DNA from: CAXBBB01 sp963793245
Lineage (GTDB): Bacteria > Bacteroidota > Rhodothermia > Rhodothermales > BA12
Assembly (NCBI GenBank): GCA_963793245.1
Contig: CAWBZG010000002.1
Span: 992,001-1,056,000 of the forward strand
Length of the DNA: 64,000 nt
Direction of reading: 5' to 3'
Below the pieces are notes generated by a model. The model was not told where the DNA came from. It searched no databases and was given only the letters and a program-made list of their open reading frames with translations. Below, one piece after another: positions 8,272 through 16,336 of this stretch. The first letter of the stretch is position 1; each line of letters starts with the position of its first letter. The position numbers and the translations under genes are program-made.

Positions 8272-10371
8272 CTACTCTGCCTTACCTGCCAAGTCCAGCA
8301 AAAACGCGTAGTCGAAAGCGGTGTCTTTGAAGCGGCGAAAGCGTCCCGTCGTGCCGCTGTGCCCGGCTTCCATGTCGGTCTTGAGCAGCAGCACGTGGTT
8401 GTCCGTCTTTACGTCGCGCAATTTGGCGACCCACTTGGCAGGCTCCCAATACTGCACCTGTGAGTCGTGCAGGCCCGTCGTCACGAGTAGGTTCGGGTAG
8501 GCCTTGGCCTCTACGTTGTCATAGGGCGAGTAGGACATCATGTAGGCGAAGGCGTCCGGCTCGTTGGGATTGCCCCACTCGTCGTACTCGAACGTCGTCA
8601 GCGGTATCGTGTCGTCGAGCATCGTGGTGACGACATCTACAAACGGCACGGCGGCGACGACGCCTGCCCACAAGTCGGGTCGCAGGTTGACGACAGCGCC
8701 CATCAGCAGTCCGCCCGCCGATCCGCCGTTGGCGTACAATCCGTCGGGCGCGGCATATCCTTGGGCGATCAGGTGCTCTCCGGCAGCGATGAAGTCGGTA
8801 AACGTGTTCATTTTGCGCATCAGCTTGCCGTCTTCGTACCAGCGTCGACCCATCTCCTGTCCGCCGCGAATGTGCGCGATGGCGAAGACGAAGCCTCGGT
8901 CGAGCAGGCTCAACCGGGTCGACGAAAACGAGGCGTTCATCGACGCGCCGTAGCTGCCGTAGCCGTAGAGCAGGGCTGGTGCGCTACCATCGACCGGCGT
9001 GTCTTTGTGACGGACGATGGAGATCGGGATGCGGACGCCGTCGCTAGCCGTCGCCCAACTGCGCTCTGTCACGTAGTCGGCGGAGTCGAAATCACCGACT
9101 ATCTCGTCTTGCTTGACGACGGTTTTTTCGCGCGTGCCCATGTCGTAATCGACCGTCTGCGTCGGAGTGGTCATCGACGTGTAGGTGTAGCGAATCACGT
9201 CGGTGTCGTACGCGCGGTTGACGCTGAGGTCGACCGAGTACGCCGGTTCGTCGAACGCGACGAAATGCTCGGATGCGTCCGACAGATCGCGGATGCGCAG
9301 TCTGCGAAGCGCGTTCGTGCGCTCCTGAACGGCGAGATGCCCGCTCGACACTTCGAAGCCTTCGTGGTACACGTCCTCATCGTGAGCGACCACGTCCTCC
9401 CACTGATCGACCCCCGTCGCGCCCGGACGCGCCCGGCTCAGTTTGAAGTTGTCGGCACCGTCTGCGTTCGAGCGGATGTAGAACCAGTCGCCCGCGTGGT
9501 CGACTGAGTACTCCAGTCCGCGCTGTCGCGGCGCAACGACCGTGAACTGACCTCTCGGATGGGCCGCGTCGAGGTAGCGCACCTCGTCTGAAAGCGTCTG
9601 CGAGGACTGGATCATCACGAATTCGCGGCTTTTGCTCCGACCGACGCCGACGTAGAACTCTTCGTCGTCCTCCTGAAACACGAGCGCATCGCTCATCGGA
9701 TTGCTGCCGACGCTGTGACGCAGCACCTGATACGTTCGCAGCGTGTTCACGTCCTGGCGCGGGTAGAACAGCGTCTGATCGTCGGCCCAGACGCCATATC
9801 CGCCGGTCGTTTCGATGGGTTGGCCGACCATCTCGCCCGTCGTCAGGTCTTTGATGTGGAGTGTATAGATGCGTCGACCGACGGTGTCGGCGGCGAACGC
9901 GAGGCGGTTGCCGTCGGGACTCACGTCCATCCCGCCGATCTGGAAGTAGCTGTAGCCCTCGGCCATCGGATTCACGTCCAGAATCACTTCTTCGTCGGCG
10001 TCGAGCGAGCCAGCCTTACGCGCGTAGATCGGATATTCTTTGCCGGTCTCGAAGCGCGTGTAGTACCAGTAGCCGTTGTCGAAGTAGGGCGGCGTGGCGT
10101 CGTCCTGCGCGATGCGAGCGACCATCTCATCGTACAGCGTCTGGCGCAAGTCGGCCAGGTGCGCCGTTTTCTCCTCGGTATAGGCGTTCTCGGCGTTTAG
10201 ATAGGCGATCACGTCGGCGTCTTCGCGGTCGTTGAGCCAGTAGTAGTCGTCGACTCGGTCGATGCCGTGGTTGGAGAGGGTGAGCGGGCGCTTGTCGGCC
10301 ATAGGAGCGGGTGTCTGCGCCGACACCGTCGATGCGATCAGGAGCAGAGCGAGGGCGGGGAGGAGGCGCAT
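8272..10371 (-). CDS. Secreted S9 family oligopeptidase B-like peptidase
   Basis: A 699-residue prolyl-oligopeptidase family serine peptidase with a signal peptide (MRLLPALALLLIASTVSAQ), so it is probably periplasmic or exported. Residues about 30-400 form the beta-propeller domain (KRPLTLSNHGIDRVDDYYWLNDRE opens it). The C-terminal alpha/beta hydrolase domain has the Ser nucleophile in ANGGSAGGLLMG, the probable Asp in VTTGLHDSQVQYW, and the His in DMEAGHSGTTGR, matching the oligopeptidase B triad. ATG 10371 was chosen because it begins the signal peptide; the longer frame upstream to 10488 is unlike the family. The gene is monocistronic and divergent from the cupin gene. Confidence 0.94.
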   Translation of the reverse strand: MRLLPALALLLIASTVSAQTPAPMADKRPLTLSNHGIDRVDDYYWLNDREDADVIAYLNAENAYTEEKTAHLADLRQTLYDEMVARIAQDDATPPYFDNGYWYYTRFETGKEYPIYARKAGSLDADEEVILDVNPMAEGYSYFQIGGMDVSPDGNRLAFAADTVGRRIYTLHIKDLTTGEMVGQPIETTGGYGVWADDQTLFYPRQDVNTLRTYQVLRHSVGSNPMSDALVFQEDDEEFYVGVGRSKSREFVMIQSSQTLSDEVRYLDAAHPRGQFTVVAPRQRGLEYSVDHAGDWFYIRSNADGADNFKLSRARPGATGVDQWEDVVAHDEDVYHEGFEVSSGHLAVQERTNALRRLRIRDLSDASEHFVAFDEPAYSVDLSVNRAYDTDVIRYTYTSMTTPTQTVDYDMGTREKTVVKQDEIVGDFDSADYVTERSWATASDGVRIPISIVRHKDTPVDGSAPALLYGYGSYGASMNASFSSTRLSLLDRGFVFAIAHIRGGQEMGRRWYEDGKLMRKMNTFTDFIAAGEHLIAQGYAAPDGLYANGGSAGGLLMGAVVNLRPDLWAGVVAAVPFVDVVTTMLDDTIPLTTFEYDEWGNPNEPDAFAYMMSYSPYDNVEAKAYPNLLVTTGLHDSQVQYWEPAKWVAKLRDVKTDNHVLLLKTDMEAGHSGTTGRFRRFKDTAFDYAFLLDLAGKAE

Positions 10372-10504
10372 GAGAAGTCGGGAATGAGATCGTCGAAAGT
10401 ACAAAATTGGTTGCCGGAGTGCGATTCGGTCACACACGCCAAGTCTGCCAGATGCGACGTGTTTAGTTTGTCCCACACATCCACTCATTCAACTCCAACA
10501 GCCC

Positions 10505-10849
10505 ATGCTCATCGACTCCGACAACCGCCCCTGGGGACGCTGGGAGGAATACCTCAACGAACCCGGCTACCGCGTCAAACGCATCGTCGTGCTGCCCGGC
10601 GAGCGGTTGAGCCTCCAGCGCCACGCCCAGCGCAAAGAGTATTGGGTCATCGTCCAGGGCGAAGGCATCTTTCACCTCGACGGAGAAGATCGCCGCATTA
10701 CGGCGGGCGACAGCCTCTTTATCCCGCTGGGCGGCGTGCACCGCATCGCCAACGACACCGACGAGTATCTCGTCATCATCGAAACGCAGATGGGCGTATG
10801 CCGCGAGGACGACATCGAGCGGCTCGAGGACGATTATGGGCGCAGCTAA
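10505..10849 (+). CDS. Cupin protein, phosphomannose isomerase type II-like
   Basis: A 114-residue single cupin domain matching the C-terminal isomerase domain of bifunctional mannose-1-phosphate guanylyltransferase/mannose-6-phosphate isomerases: RPWGRWEEYLNEPGYRVKRIVVLPGERLSLQRHAQRKEYWVIVQGEG, then GDSLFIPLGGVHRIAND and EVQ-like IETQMG. The metal-binding His/Glu residues (QRHAQRKEYW, VHR) are in place. There is no nucleotidyltransferase domain, so it is a stand-alone cupin and may or may not be an isomerase. Its end overlaps the following serine hydrolase gene by 14 bases. Confidence 0.85.
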   Translation: MLIDSDNRPWGRWEEYLNEPGYRVKRIVVLPGERLSLQRHAQRKEYWVIVQGEGIFHLDGEDRRITAGDSLFIPLGGVHRIANDTDEYLVIIETQMGVCREDDIERLEDDYGRS

Positions 10850-11759
10850 CCGAATCGCCTCTGGTGTACGAATCGGCTTCGTCTTGTCCGTTCTGATCGT
10901 ATCGCCGCTCGCCCATTCGAGTCGTGCTCAGAGCGAGCCGGACTCAGTCGCTCTCGTACGCGATGCGTTTTTCGACGACCTGACCCGCCTGGCCGATTCT
11001 CTACCGGGGACGTTCAGTTTCGTGATCCAAGAGGTCGGCGCGCGGGAAGGGTTTTCTTACAATGCACTCGAACCCTACCCGCAGGCCAGTGCGATCAAGA
11101 TTCCGATTCTAGTCGAACTGCATCGCGCCTTCCAGTCGGGAAGTCTGTCGCCCGGCGAGCGCGTGACTATTGAATCGTCCGATCAGGTGGGAGGGACGGG
11201 GGTGCTGGGCTTGTTCTCCGATGGCGCGTCTCAGGTGTCGCTATCGGACCTGGGAGTGCTCATGATCGTGCTGAGCGACAACACAGCGACCAACTTGCTG
11301 ATCGACCGCATCGGCATGGATGCGATCAATGCCAATCTGGAAGGGGTCTGGCCGTTCAGGTTCGAACACCTGTCGCTTCAGCGCAAGATGATGGATTTCG
11401 CCGCGCGAGAAGCAGGACGCGAGAACAGTGGCGCGCCCATCGAAATCGACGCGTACCTGCGCGCACTCTACGACGACCGCGTGATTCAAGGCGAGGAGAA
11501 AGACGAGATCCTGCGCATCTTGCGGCTTCCCAAGCCCGGAGGTCCGCTGCCCGGCTTGCCGCCCGGCGCAGTGGCCGCATGGAAATCGGGTCAGCTTCCC
11601 GGCGTCCGCACCCTTTGGGCGATCATCGAGATCGACGGCGTCGCGTTCGCTCTCACGGCTATGGGGAAAGAGGGCAACGAACAGGCATTCGAGGACGCCA
11701 TCTCCCACATCGTTGCCGCGTCGTGTGTGTACTTCGAGCGCTGGGCGGCGAGACAGTAG
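10836..11759 (+). CDS. Beta-lactamase-fold serine hydrolase (class A-like)
   Basis: An exported serine hydrolase of 307 residues with a hydrophobic signal ending AHSSRAQ. Class A motifs are visible: ASAIKIP gives S-x-x-K near residue 85, LSDNTATN gives SDN near 148, and WKSGQLPG gives KSG near 250. An obvious omega-loop E-x-x-x-N of true class A beta-lactamases is not evident; the corresponding stretch reads REAGRENSGAP. It may therefore be a general penicillin-recognising hydrolase rather than a resistance enzyme. The start overlaps the cupin gene by 14 bases. A bidirectional terminator follows. Confidence 0.85.
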   Translation: MGAANRIASGVRIGFVLSVLIVSPLAHSSRAQSEPDSVALVRDAFFDDLTRLADSLPGTFSFVIQEVGAREGFSYNALEPYPQASAIKIPILVELHRAFQSGSLSPGERVTIESSDQVGGTGVLGLFSDGASQVSLSDLGVLMIVLSDNTATNLLIDRIGMDAINANLEGVWPFRFEHLSLQRKMMDFAAREAGRENSGAPIEIDAYLRALYDDRVIQGEEKDEILRILRLPKPGGPLPGLPPGAVAAWKSGQLPGVRTLWAIIEIDGVAFALTAMGKEGNEQAFEDAISHIVAASCVYFERWAARQ

Positions 11760-11771
11760 AGGCGGAAAATG

Positions 11772-11809
11772 AAACGCCCCGCCGGTCGCGATGACGGGCG
11801 GGGCGTTTT
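11772..11809. terminator. Bidirectional intrinsic terminator
   Basis: A perfect 12-bp stem, AAACGCCCCGCC (11772-11783) and its complement (11797-11808), encloses a 13-nt loop and ends in TTTT on the plus strand and AAA/TTT on the other. It lies between the convergent serine hydrolase and clpC genes, so it can serve both. Confidence 0.9.
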
Positions 11810-11825
11810 CGGTTGGTAGGAAATG

Positions 11826-14411
11826 TCAGGCAGCGTCGCCCGATTCGGCTTCGGCTTCTTCGGGACTTTCGCCTTCCGAGACGTCGGCGGCGACCGGCTC
11901 GCCTTTACGCGTTTCGAACTGCAATTCGGCGTCTGACTTGTCCTTGTCGTAGCTGACGAGGATCGTGTCGCCTTCGGACAGATCAGCGTTCAGGATCTGC
12001 TCGGCCATCGGGTCTTCGACGTACTTCTGCAGCGCTCTGCGGAGCGGGCGCGCGCCGAACTGCGGATCGTAGCCCTTGTCCGACAGGAACGTCTTGGCGT
12101 CGTGGTCCAACTCGACCGAAATGCCCAGGTCGCTCGTGCGGACGAGGAGTTCGGCCATGAGCAGGTCGATGATCTCGAAGATGTGCGACTTCTCGAGCGG
12201 CTGGAAGACGATCACGTCGTCGATGCGGTTCAAGAACTCGGGGTTGAAGACGCGTTTGAGCGCATCCTCGACCGTCGACTTCATCTTCTTGTAGTCGTGC
12301 GTGACGACCTCGTTCGACGCTGCGAAGCCCAGGCCTTTGCCCAGGTTCTTGATGTCGCGCGCGCCGATGTTCGACGTCATGATGATGATCGTGTTGCGGA
12401 AGTCGACGCGTCGGCCCAGGCCATCGGTCAGGATTCCGTCGTCCAGCACTTGCAGCAGGATGTTGAACACGTCCGGGTGCGCCTTCTCGATCTCGTCGAG
12501 CAGGATCACGCTGTACGGCTTGCGACGGACCTTCTCGGTAAGCTGCCCACCTTCTTCGTATCCGACGTATCCGGGAGGCGCACCGACCAATCGCGAGACC
12601 GAGAACTTCTCCATGTACTCGCTCATGTCGATGCGAATCATGGCATCGGTCGAGTCGAACAGGTACTTGGTCAGCACCTTGGCGAGTTCGGTCTTGCCCA
12701 CTCCGGTGGGGCCGAGGAAGATGAACGAGCCGATCGGACGCTTGGGATCTTTGAGTCCGGCGCGTGTCCTACGGATAGCTTTGCTGAGCTTGATGATCGG
12801 CTCTTCCTGCCCGATGACGCGGCCTTTGAGCGCGTCCTCCATCTTCATCAGCTTCTTGCCTTCGGACTGCGAGATCTTGTCGACCGGCACGCCCGTCATC
12901 ATCGCGACGACTTCGGCGATGGACTGCTCGGTCACGTCGTAGACCTCGTTGTCGGCTTTGCGCTCCCACTCGCGTTTGGCCTCGTCGAGTTCTTCTGCGA
13001 GCCGTTTTTCGCTGTCGCGCAGGCGGGCGGCGTCCTCAAAACGCTGCTCCTTGACGACGCGCTCCTTCTCGCCCTTGACCTCTTCGATCTTGCCTTCGAG
13101 TTCGACGATCTCCTTGGGCACTTTGATGTTGCTCAAGTGAACGCGCGCTCCGGCTTCGTCCATCACATCGATGGCTTTGTCGGGGAGGAAGCGGTCGGTG
13201 ATGTAGCGCTCGGCCAGCTTGACGGCCAGTTCGATGCCTTCCTGCGAGTAGCGGACGTTGTGGTGATCCTCGTAGCGCTCCTTGATGTTGCCCAGGATTT
13301 CGACGGTCTCTTCGGGCGTCGACGGCTCGACGAGAATTTTCTGAAAGCGGCGATCCAACGCGCCGTCTTTCTCGATGTGCTGCCGGTATTCGTCCAGCGT
13401 CGTCGCGCCGATGCACTGAATCTCGCCACGCGCCAGGGCGGGCTTAAACATGTTCGATGCGTCGAGCGATCCCGAAGCGCCGCCCGCGCCGACGATGGTG
13501 TGGAGTTCGTCGATGAACAGGATCACGTCGGGGTTTTTCTCTAGCTCGGCCATGACCGCTTTCATGCGCTCCTCGAACTGCCCCCGGTACTTGGTGCCCG
13601 CGACCAGCCCGGCGATGTCGAGCGTGATGATGCGCTTGTCATAGAGCACGCGGCTGACCTTGCGGCTCACGATGCGCAGCGCCAAACCTTCGGCGATGGC
13701 CGTCTTACCGACGCCCGGCTCGCCGATCAGGACCGGGTTGTTTTTCTTGCGACGCGACAGGACCTGCGCCACGCGCTCGATCTCGGGTTCGCGGCCCACG
13801 ATGGGGTCCAGTTTGTCTTCCTCGGCCAGCGCCGTCAGGTCGCGTCCGAAGTTGTCGAGTACGGGGGTTTTGCTCTTGTCCATTTTTGCTTTTGCCTGTT
13901 TCGACCGCGAGGAACGTCCGCCGCCGCCTCCAACGCCTGCCGCCGCCGTGGGGCGCGACGATCCGCCCGATCCGCCTTTCATAATGCTATCCAGATCGGC
14001 GCGCACGCTGTCGTAGTCGACGTTGAAGCGTTCGCCCAGGATCTGCGCCGCCAAGTTCTCGTCGTCGCGCAGGAGGCTGAGCAGCAGGTGCTCGGTCCCG
14101 ATTACGTCCGACTTGTAAAGTTTGGCTTCGAGGAAGGTGAGTTTGAGCACCTTCTCGGCCTGCTTCGTGAGTGGGATGTTGCCGCTCGGAGCCGTACCGC
14201 CGACCGTCCGCACGGTCTCTTCGATGGCCTGCTTGACCTTGTCGGTTTCGCAGCCCAGGTTGCGTAGGATCTTGACGGCCAGGCCTTCGCCTTCTCGGAT
14301 GATGCCGAGCAGTAGGTGCTCGGTGCCGATGTAGTCGTGGGTGAGTCGGAGTGCTTCTTCGCGGCTAAGCGAGATCACGTCGCGGACGCGGTTGGAAAAA
14401 TTGCCTTCCAT
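11826..14411 (-). CDS. clpC: ATP-dependent Clp protease ATP-binding subunit ClpC
   Basis: An 861-residue Hsp100 unfoldase. It has an N-terminal double Clp-N domain (MEGNFSNRVRDVISLSREEALRLTHDYIGTEHLLLGI and a second IGTEHLLLSLL), AAA-1 with Walker A GEPGVGKTAIAEGL and Walker B VILFIDELHTI, a middle coiled-coil of the short ClpC type with a UVR-like stretch (VVKEQRFEDAARLRDSEK), and AAA-2 with GPTGVGKTELAKVL. A Gly/Ser-rich linker (GGGGRSSRSKQ) separates the N-domain from AAA-1. The C-terminus is acidic and Ala/Glu-rich. ATG 14411 begins the canonical MEGNFS sequence. It partners ClpP in proteolysis; clpP is not nearby. It is a single gene, with 170 bases lacking any gene upstream. Confidence 0.97.
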   Translation of the reverse strand: MEGNFSNRVRDVISLSREEALRLTHDYIGTEHLLLGIIREGEGLAVKILRNLGCETDKVKQAIEETVRTVGGTAPSGNIPLTKQAEKVLKLTFLEAKLYKSDVIGTEHLLLSLLRDDENLAAQILGERFNVDYDSVRADLDSIMKGGSGGSSRPTAAAGVGGGGGRSSRSKQAKAKMDKSKTPVLDNFGRDLTALAEEDKLDPIVGREPEIERVAQVLSRRKKNNPVLIGEPGVGKTAIAEGLALRIVSRKVSRVLYDKRIITLDIAGLVAGTKYRGQFEERMKAVMAELEKNPDVILFIDELHTIVGAGGASGSLDASNMFKPALARGEIQCIGATTLDEYRQHIEKDGALDRRFQKILVEPSTPEETVEILGNIKERYEDHHNVRYSQEGIELAVKLAERYITDRFLPDKAIDVMDEAGARVHLSNIKVPKEIVELEGKIEEVKGEKERVVKEQRFEDAARLRDSEKRLAEELDEAKREWERKADNEVYDVTEQSIAEVVAMMTGVPVDKISQSEGKKLMKMEDALKGRVIGQEEPIIKLSKAIRRTRAGLKDPKRPIGSFIFLGPTGVGKTELAKVLTKYLFDSTDAMIRIDMSEYMEKFSVSRLVGAPPGYVGYEEGGQLTEKVRRKPYSVILLDEIEKAHPDVFNILLQVLDDGILTDGLGRRVDFRNTIIIMTSNIGARDIKNLGKGLGFAASNEVVTHDYKKMKSTVEDALKRVFNPEFLNRIDDVIVFQPLEKSHIFEIIDLLMAELLVRTSDLGISVELDHDAKTFLSDKGYDPQFGARPLRRALQKYVEDPMAEQILNADLSEGDTILVSYDKDKSDAELQFETRKGEPVAADVSEGESPEEAEAESGDAA

Positions 14412-14581
14412 GAAGTAGGGAGATGGCGGTGTCGCCGGACGATGCAAGGCGAGAACGCGCGAGGTATCGAGGCGTGGCAGGCGAACCTGCTCAAAAGTCA
14501 GAAGGGGGAGCCGAGTGCGCTCAATCGAGCGCTCAGCGGAGGGTGTCGGCGGTCGTGCAAAAAGAACGCCGCACTAAGGTG

Positions 14582-14926
14582 TCATGCCGAAAAGCTCGAC
14601 CCGCAGCCGCACGTGGCGGTCGCGTTGGGGTTCTCGAACGTGAAGCCACGCGCGTTGAGTCCGTCGTGGTAATCGACGGTGACGCCCATCAGGTAGAGGC
14701 CGTGGCGCTTGTCCATGTAGACCGGAATGCCGTCGATTTCGTAGGCAGCGTCCTGATCGCGCTGCTTGTCGAAGCCCAGGATATAGCTCATGCCGGAGCA
14801 TCCGCCGCCTTTGACGCCCACGCGTAGGCCGTAGCCCGCCGGGATGTCTTTGGTCGTCATGATCTTTTGGACGGCTTCGGCAGCGCGGCCGGAGAGTTGG
14901 ATGGGAGCAGGTGCAGTAGCAGTCAT
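14582..14926 (-). CDS. HesB/IscA/ErpA-family Fe-S carrier protein
   Basis: A 114-residue A-type iron-sulfur carrier. It has the three conserved cysteines: GGGCSGMSYILGF near residue 40, and CGCGSSFSA at the C-terminus. The body (GYGLRVGVKGGGCSG, DGIPVYMDKRHGLYLMGVTVDYHDGLNARGFTFENPNA) fits ErpA/IscA closely. ATG 14926 (MTATAPAPIQLSGRAAEAV) gives the usual length. It delivers clusters from the Suf scaffold to apoproteins. ErpA and SufA/IscA cannot be told apart reliably here. It lies between clpC and mutY on the same strand, with gaps on both sides. Confidence 0.93.
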   Translation of the reverse strand: MTATAPAPIQLSGRAAEAVQKIMTTKDIPAGYGLRVGVKGGGCSGMSYILGFDKQRDQDAAYEIDGIPVYMDKRHGLYLMGVTVDYHDGLNARGFTFENPNATATCGCGSSFSA

Positions 14927-15085
14927 GTCGAAAGGGGATGGGGCCTCGTGGTGGATCGCCACGAAAGAGCGAAGCGGACGTGCGAGGAGGCGTGTTTTGC
15001 GAACGGAAGCCTCTTCCGGCTGTTCCTTTTGCGAGCGGAGCAATGAGCCGTTTGGCGTAGACCTTGAGAGCGTCGACGGCTCGAC

Positions 15086-16204
15086 TTATCCGAACAAGTC
15101 AGGGTTCGTTCGGCGAGCCTCGATCTGTTCGAACAGCTTGTGATTGGCCTTGGGAAAAGCGTACGCGTCGCGCTCCTCTAGCCGAATCCAGCGAGTCTCC
15201 AACTGTGTCGTCGGAGCGTCGTCGGTCGTGCAGGCGAAGGCAGTCACGGTGACGGTGAAATGCGAGTAGGCGTGATCGGTTTGGGCCAGTCGCTCGACGA
15301 CCTGGACGTCGACGTGTAACTCCTCGCGCAGTTCTCGGGCGCAGGCGTCAGCGTCAGATTCGTCCGCTTCGCGCTTTCCGCCCGGCAACTCCCACAATCC
15401 GCCGAGCATGGCGTCGTCGGGGCGACGTTGGATGAGGAAGCGTCCGTCTCCTCGGGTGAGGACGGCGACCGAGACGTGGTGGTGGGGACGCTTTTTTTTC
15501 GGCTCCTTGTAGGGCAATTCGGCCTGCCTGCTCTCGGCTCGCGCTACGCAGATCGGCGCCAGCGGACACGTCGGACAACTCGGATTCTTCGGTGTACAAA
15601 CCGTCGCGCCAAGCTCCATAACGGCCTGATTGTAATCGCCCGGATCGGTCGGCGCGAGCAACGCATCGGCGATGTGCTGGAAACGGGTGCGAACGGCAGG
15701 GCGGTTGATCGGGTCGTCGATGCCGAACACGCGCGACAGCACGCGGAGCACGTTGCCGTCGAGAACCGCGTAACTACCTCCAAACGCAATCGACTGAACC
15801 GCAGCGGCGGTGTAGGGGCCGACGCCGGGCAGGGCGATGAACGCGGAGTGGTCATTAGGCACGACGCCTCCATGCTCCTCGGCGACTTGCTTCGCAGCGC
15901 GGTGCAGATTGCGGGCGCGCGAATAGTAGCCCAAACCCTCCCACGCTTTGAGCACGTCGTCCTGAGGCGCGTCGGCGAGCGTCTCTACGGTCGGAAAAGC
16001 GGCGACGAACCGCTCGTAATACGGCGTCATCTGGTCGACACGCGTCTGCTGCAACATGATCTCGCTGATCCAGATGCGGTACGGATCGCGGCTGTCGCGC
16101 CACGGCATCGCTCGCTTGACGCGGTGGTACCACTCGGGCAGGTTATCGTGGAATGCGGCGAGGACCGAGTCGGAAATCGGCGGAAGGTCGGTCTTGATCG
16201 GCAC
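15086..16204 (-). CDS. mutY: A/G-specific adenine DNA glycosylase MutY
   Basis: MutY removes adenine mispaired with 8-oxoguanine. The N-terminal endonuclease III fold has RAMPWRDSRDPYRIWISEIMLQQTRVD, the HhH motif LPGVGPYTAAAVQSIAF, and catalytic Asp in VLDGNVLRV. The [4Fe-4S] loop is C-x6-C-x2-C-x5-C (CTPKNPSCPTCPLAPIC). The C-terminal 130 residues form the NUDIX-like 8-oxoG recognition domain (GRFLIQRRPDDAMLGGLWELPGGK). I chose GTG 16204, which follows a C-rich leader and gives 372 residues; an ATG at 16309 would add an unlikely Cys-rich extension and crowd the divergent promoter. It is divergent from the Omp85 gene. Confidence 0.94.
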   Translation of the reverse strand: MPIKTDLPPISDSVLAAFHDNLPEWYHRVKRAMPWRDSRDPYRIWISEIMLQQTRVDQMTPYYERFVAAFPTVETLADAPQDDVLKAWEGLGYYSRARNLHRAAKQVAEEHGGVVPNDHSAFIALPGVGPYTAAAVQSIAFGGSYAVLDGNVLRVLSRVFGIDDPINRPAVRTRFQHIADALLAPTDPGDYNQAVMELGATVCTPKNPSCPTCPLAPICVARAESRQAELPYKEPKKKRPHHHVSVAVLTRGDGRFLIQRRPDDAMLGGLWELPGGKREADESDADACARELREELHVDVQVVERLAQTDHAYSHFTVTVTAFACTTDDAPTTQLETRWIRLEERDAYAFPKANHKLFEQIEARRTNPDLFG

Positions 16205-16336
16205 GAGTGGGGCGGTGGACGACGTTACGGAGGGCGCTGCGTCGACGCGCCGCGTGGAGGTTGGGTTCTGGCAGCTTAAACTTGGTGCGCATTCAAAGGC
16301 ATGGCACATTTGGAGGTCGCCTCTGTACCGTTTCGC

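Noticed and set aside
10836..11759. Antibiotic-resistance class A beta-lactamase
   Set aside because: S-x-x-K, SDN and KSG are present but a convincing omega-loop E-x-x-x-N is not; I call it only a beta-lactamase-fold hydrolase.
12102..13544. 480-residue plus-strand ORF inside clpC
   Set aside because: Shadow of the clpC reading frame; composition (Val/Asp/Leu/Arg) is that expected of antisense to a conserved gene.
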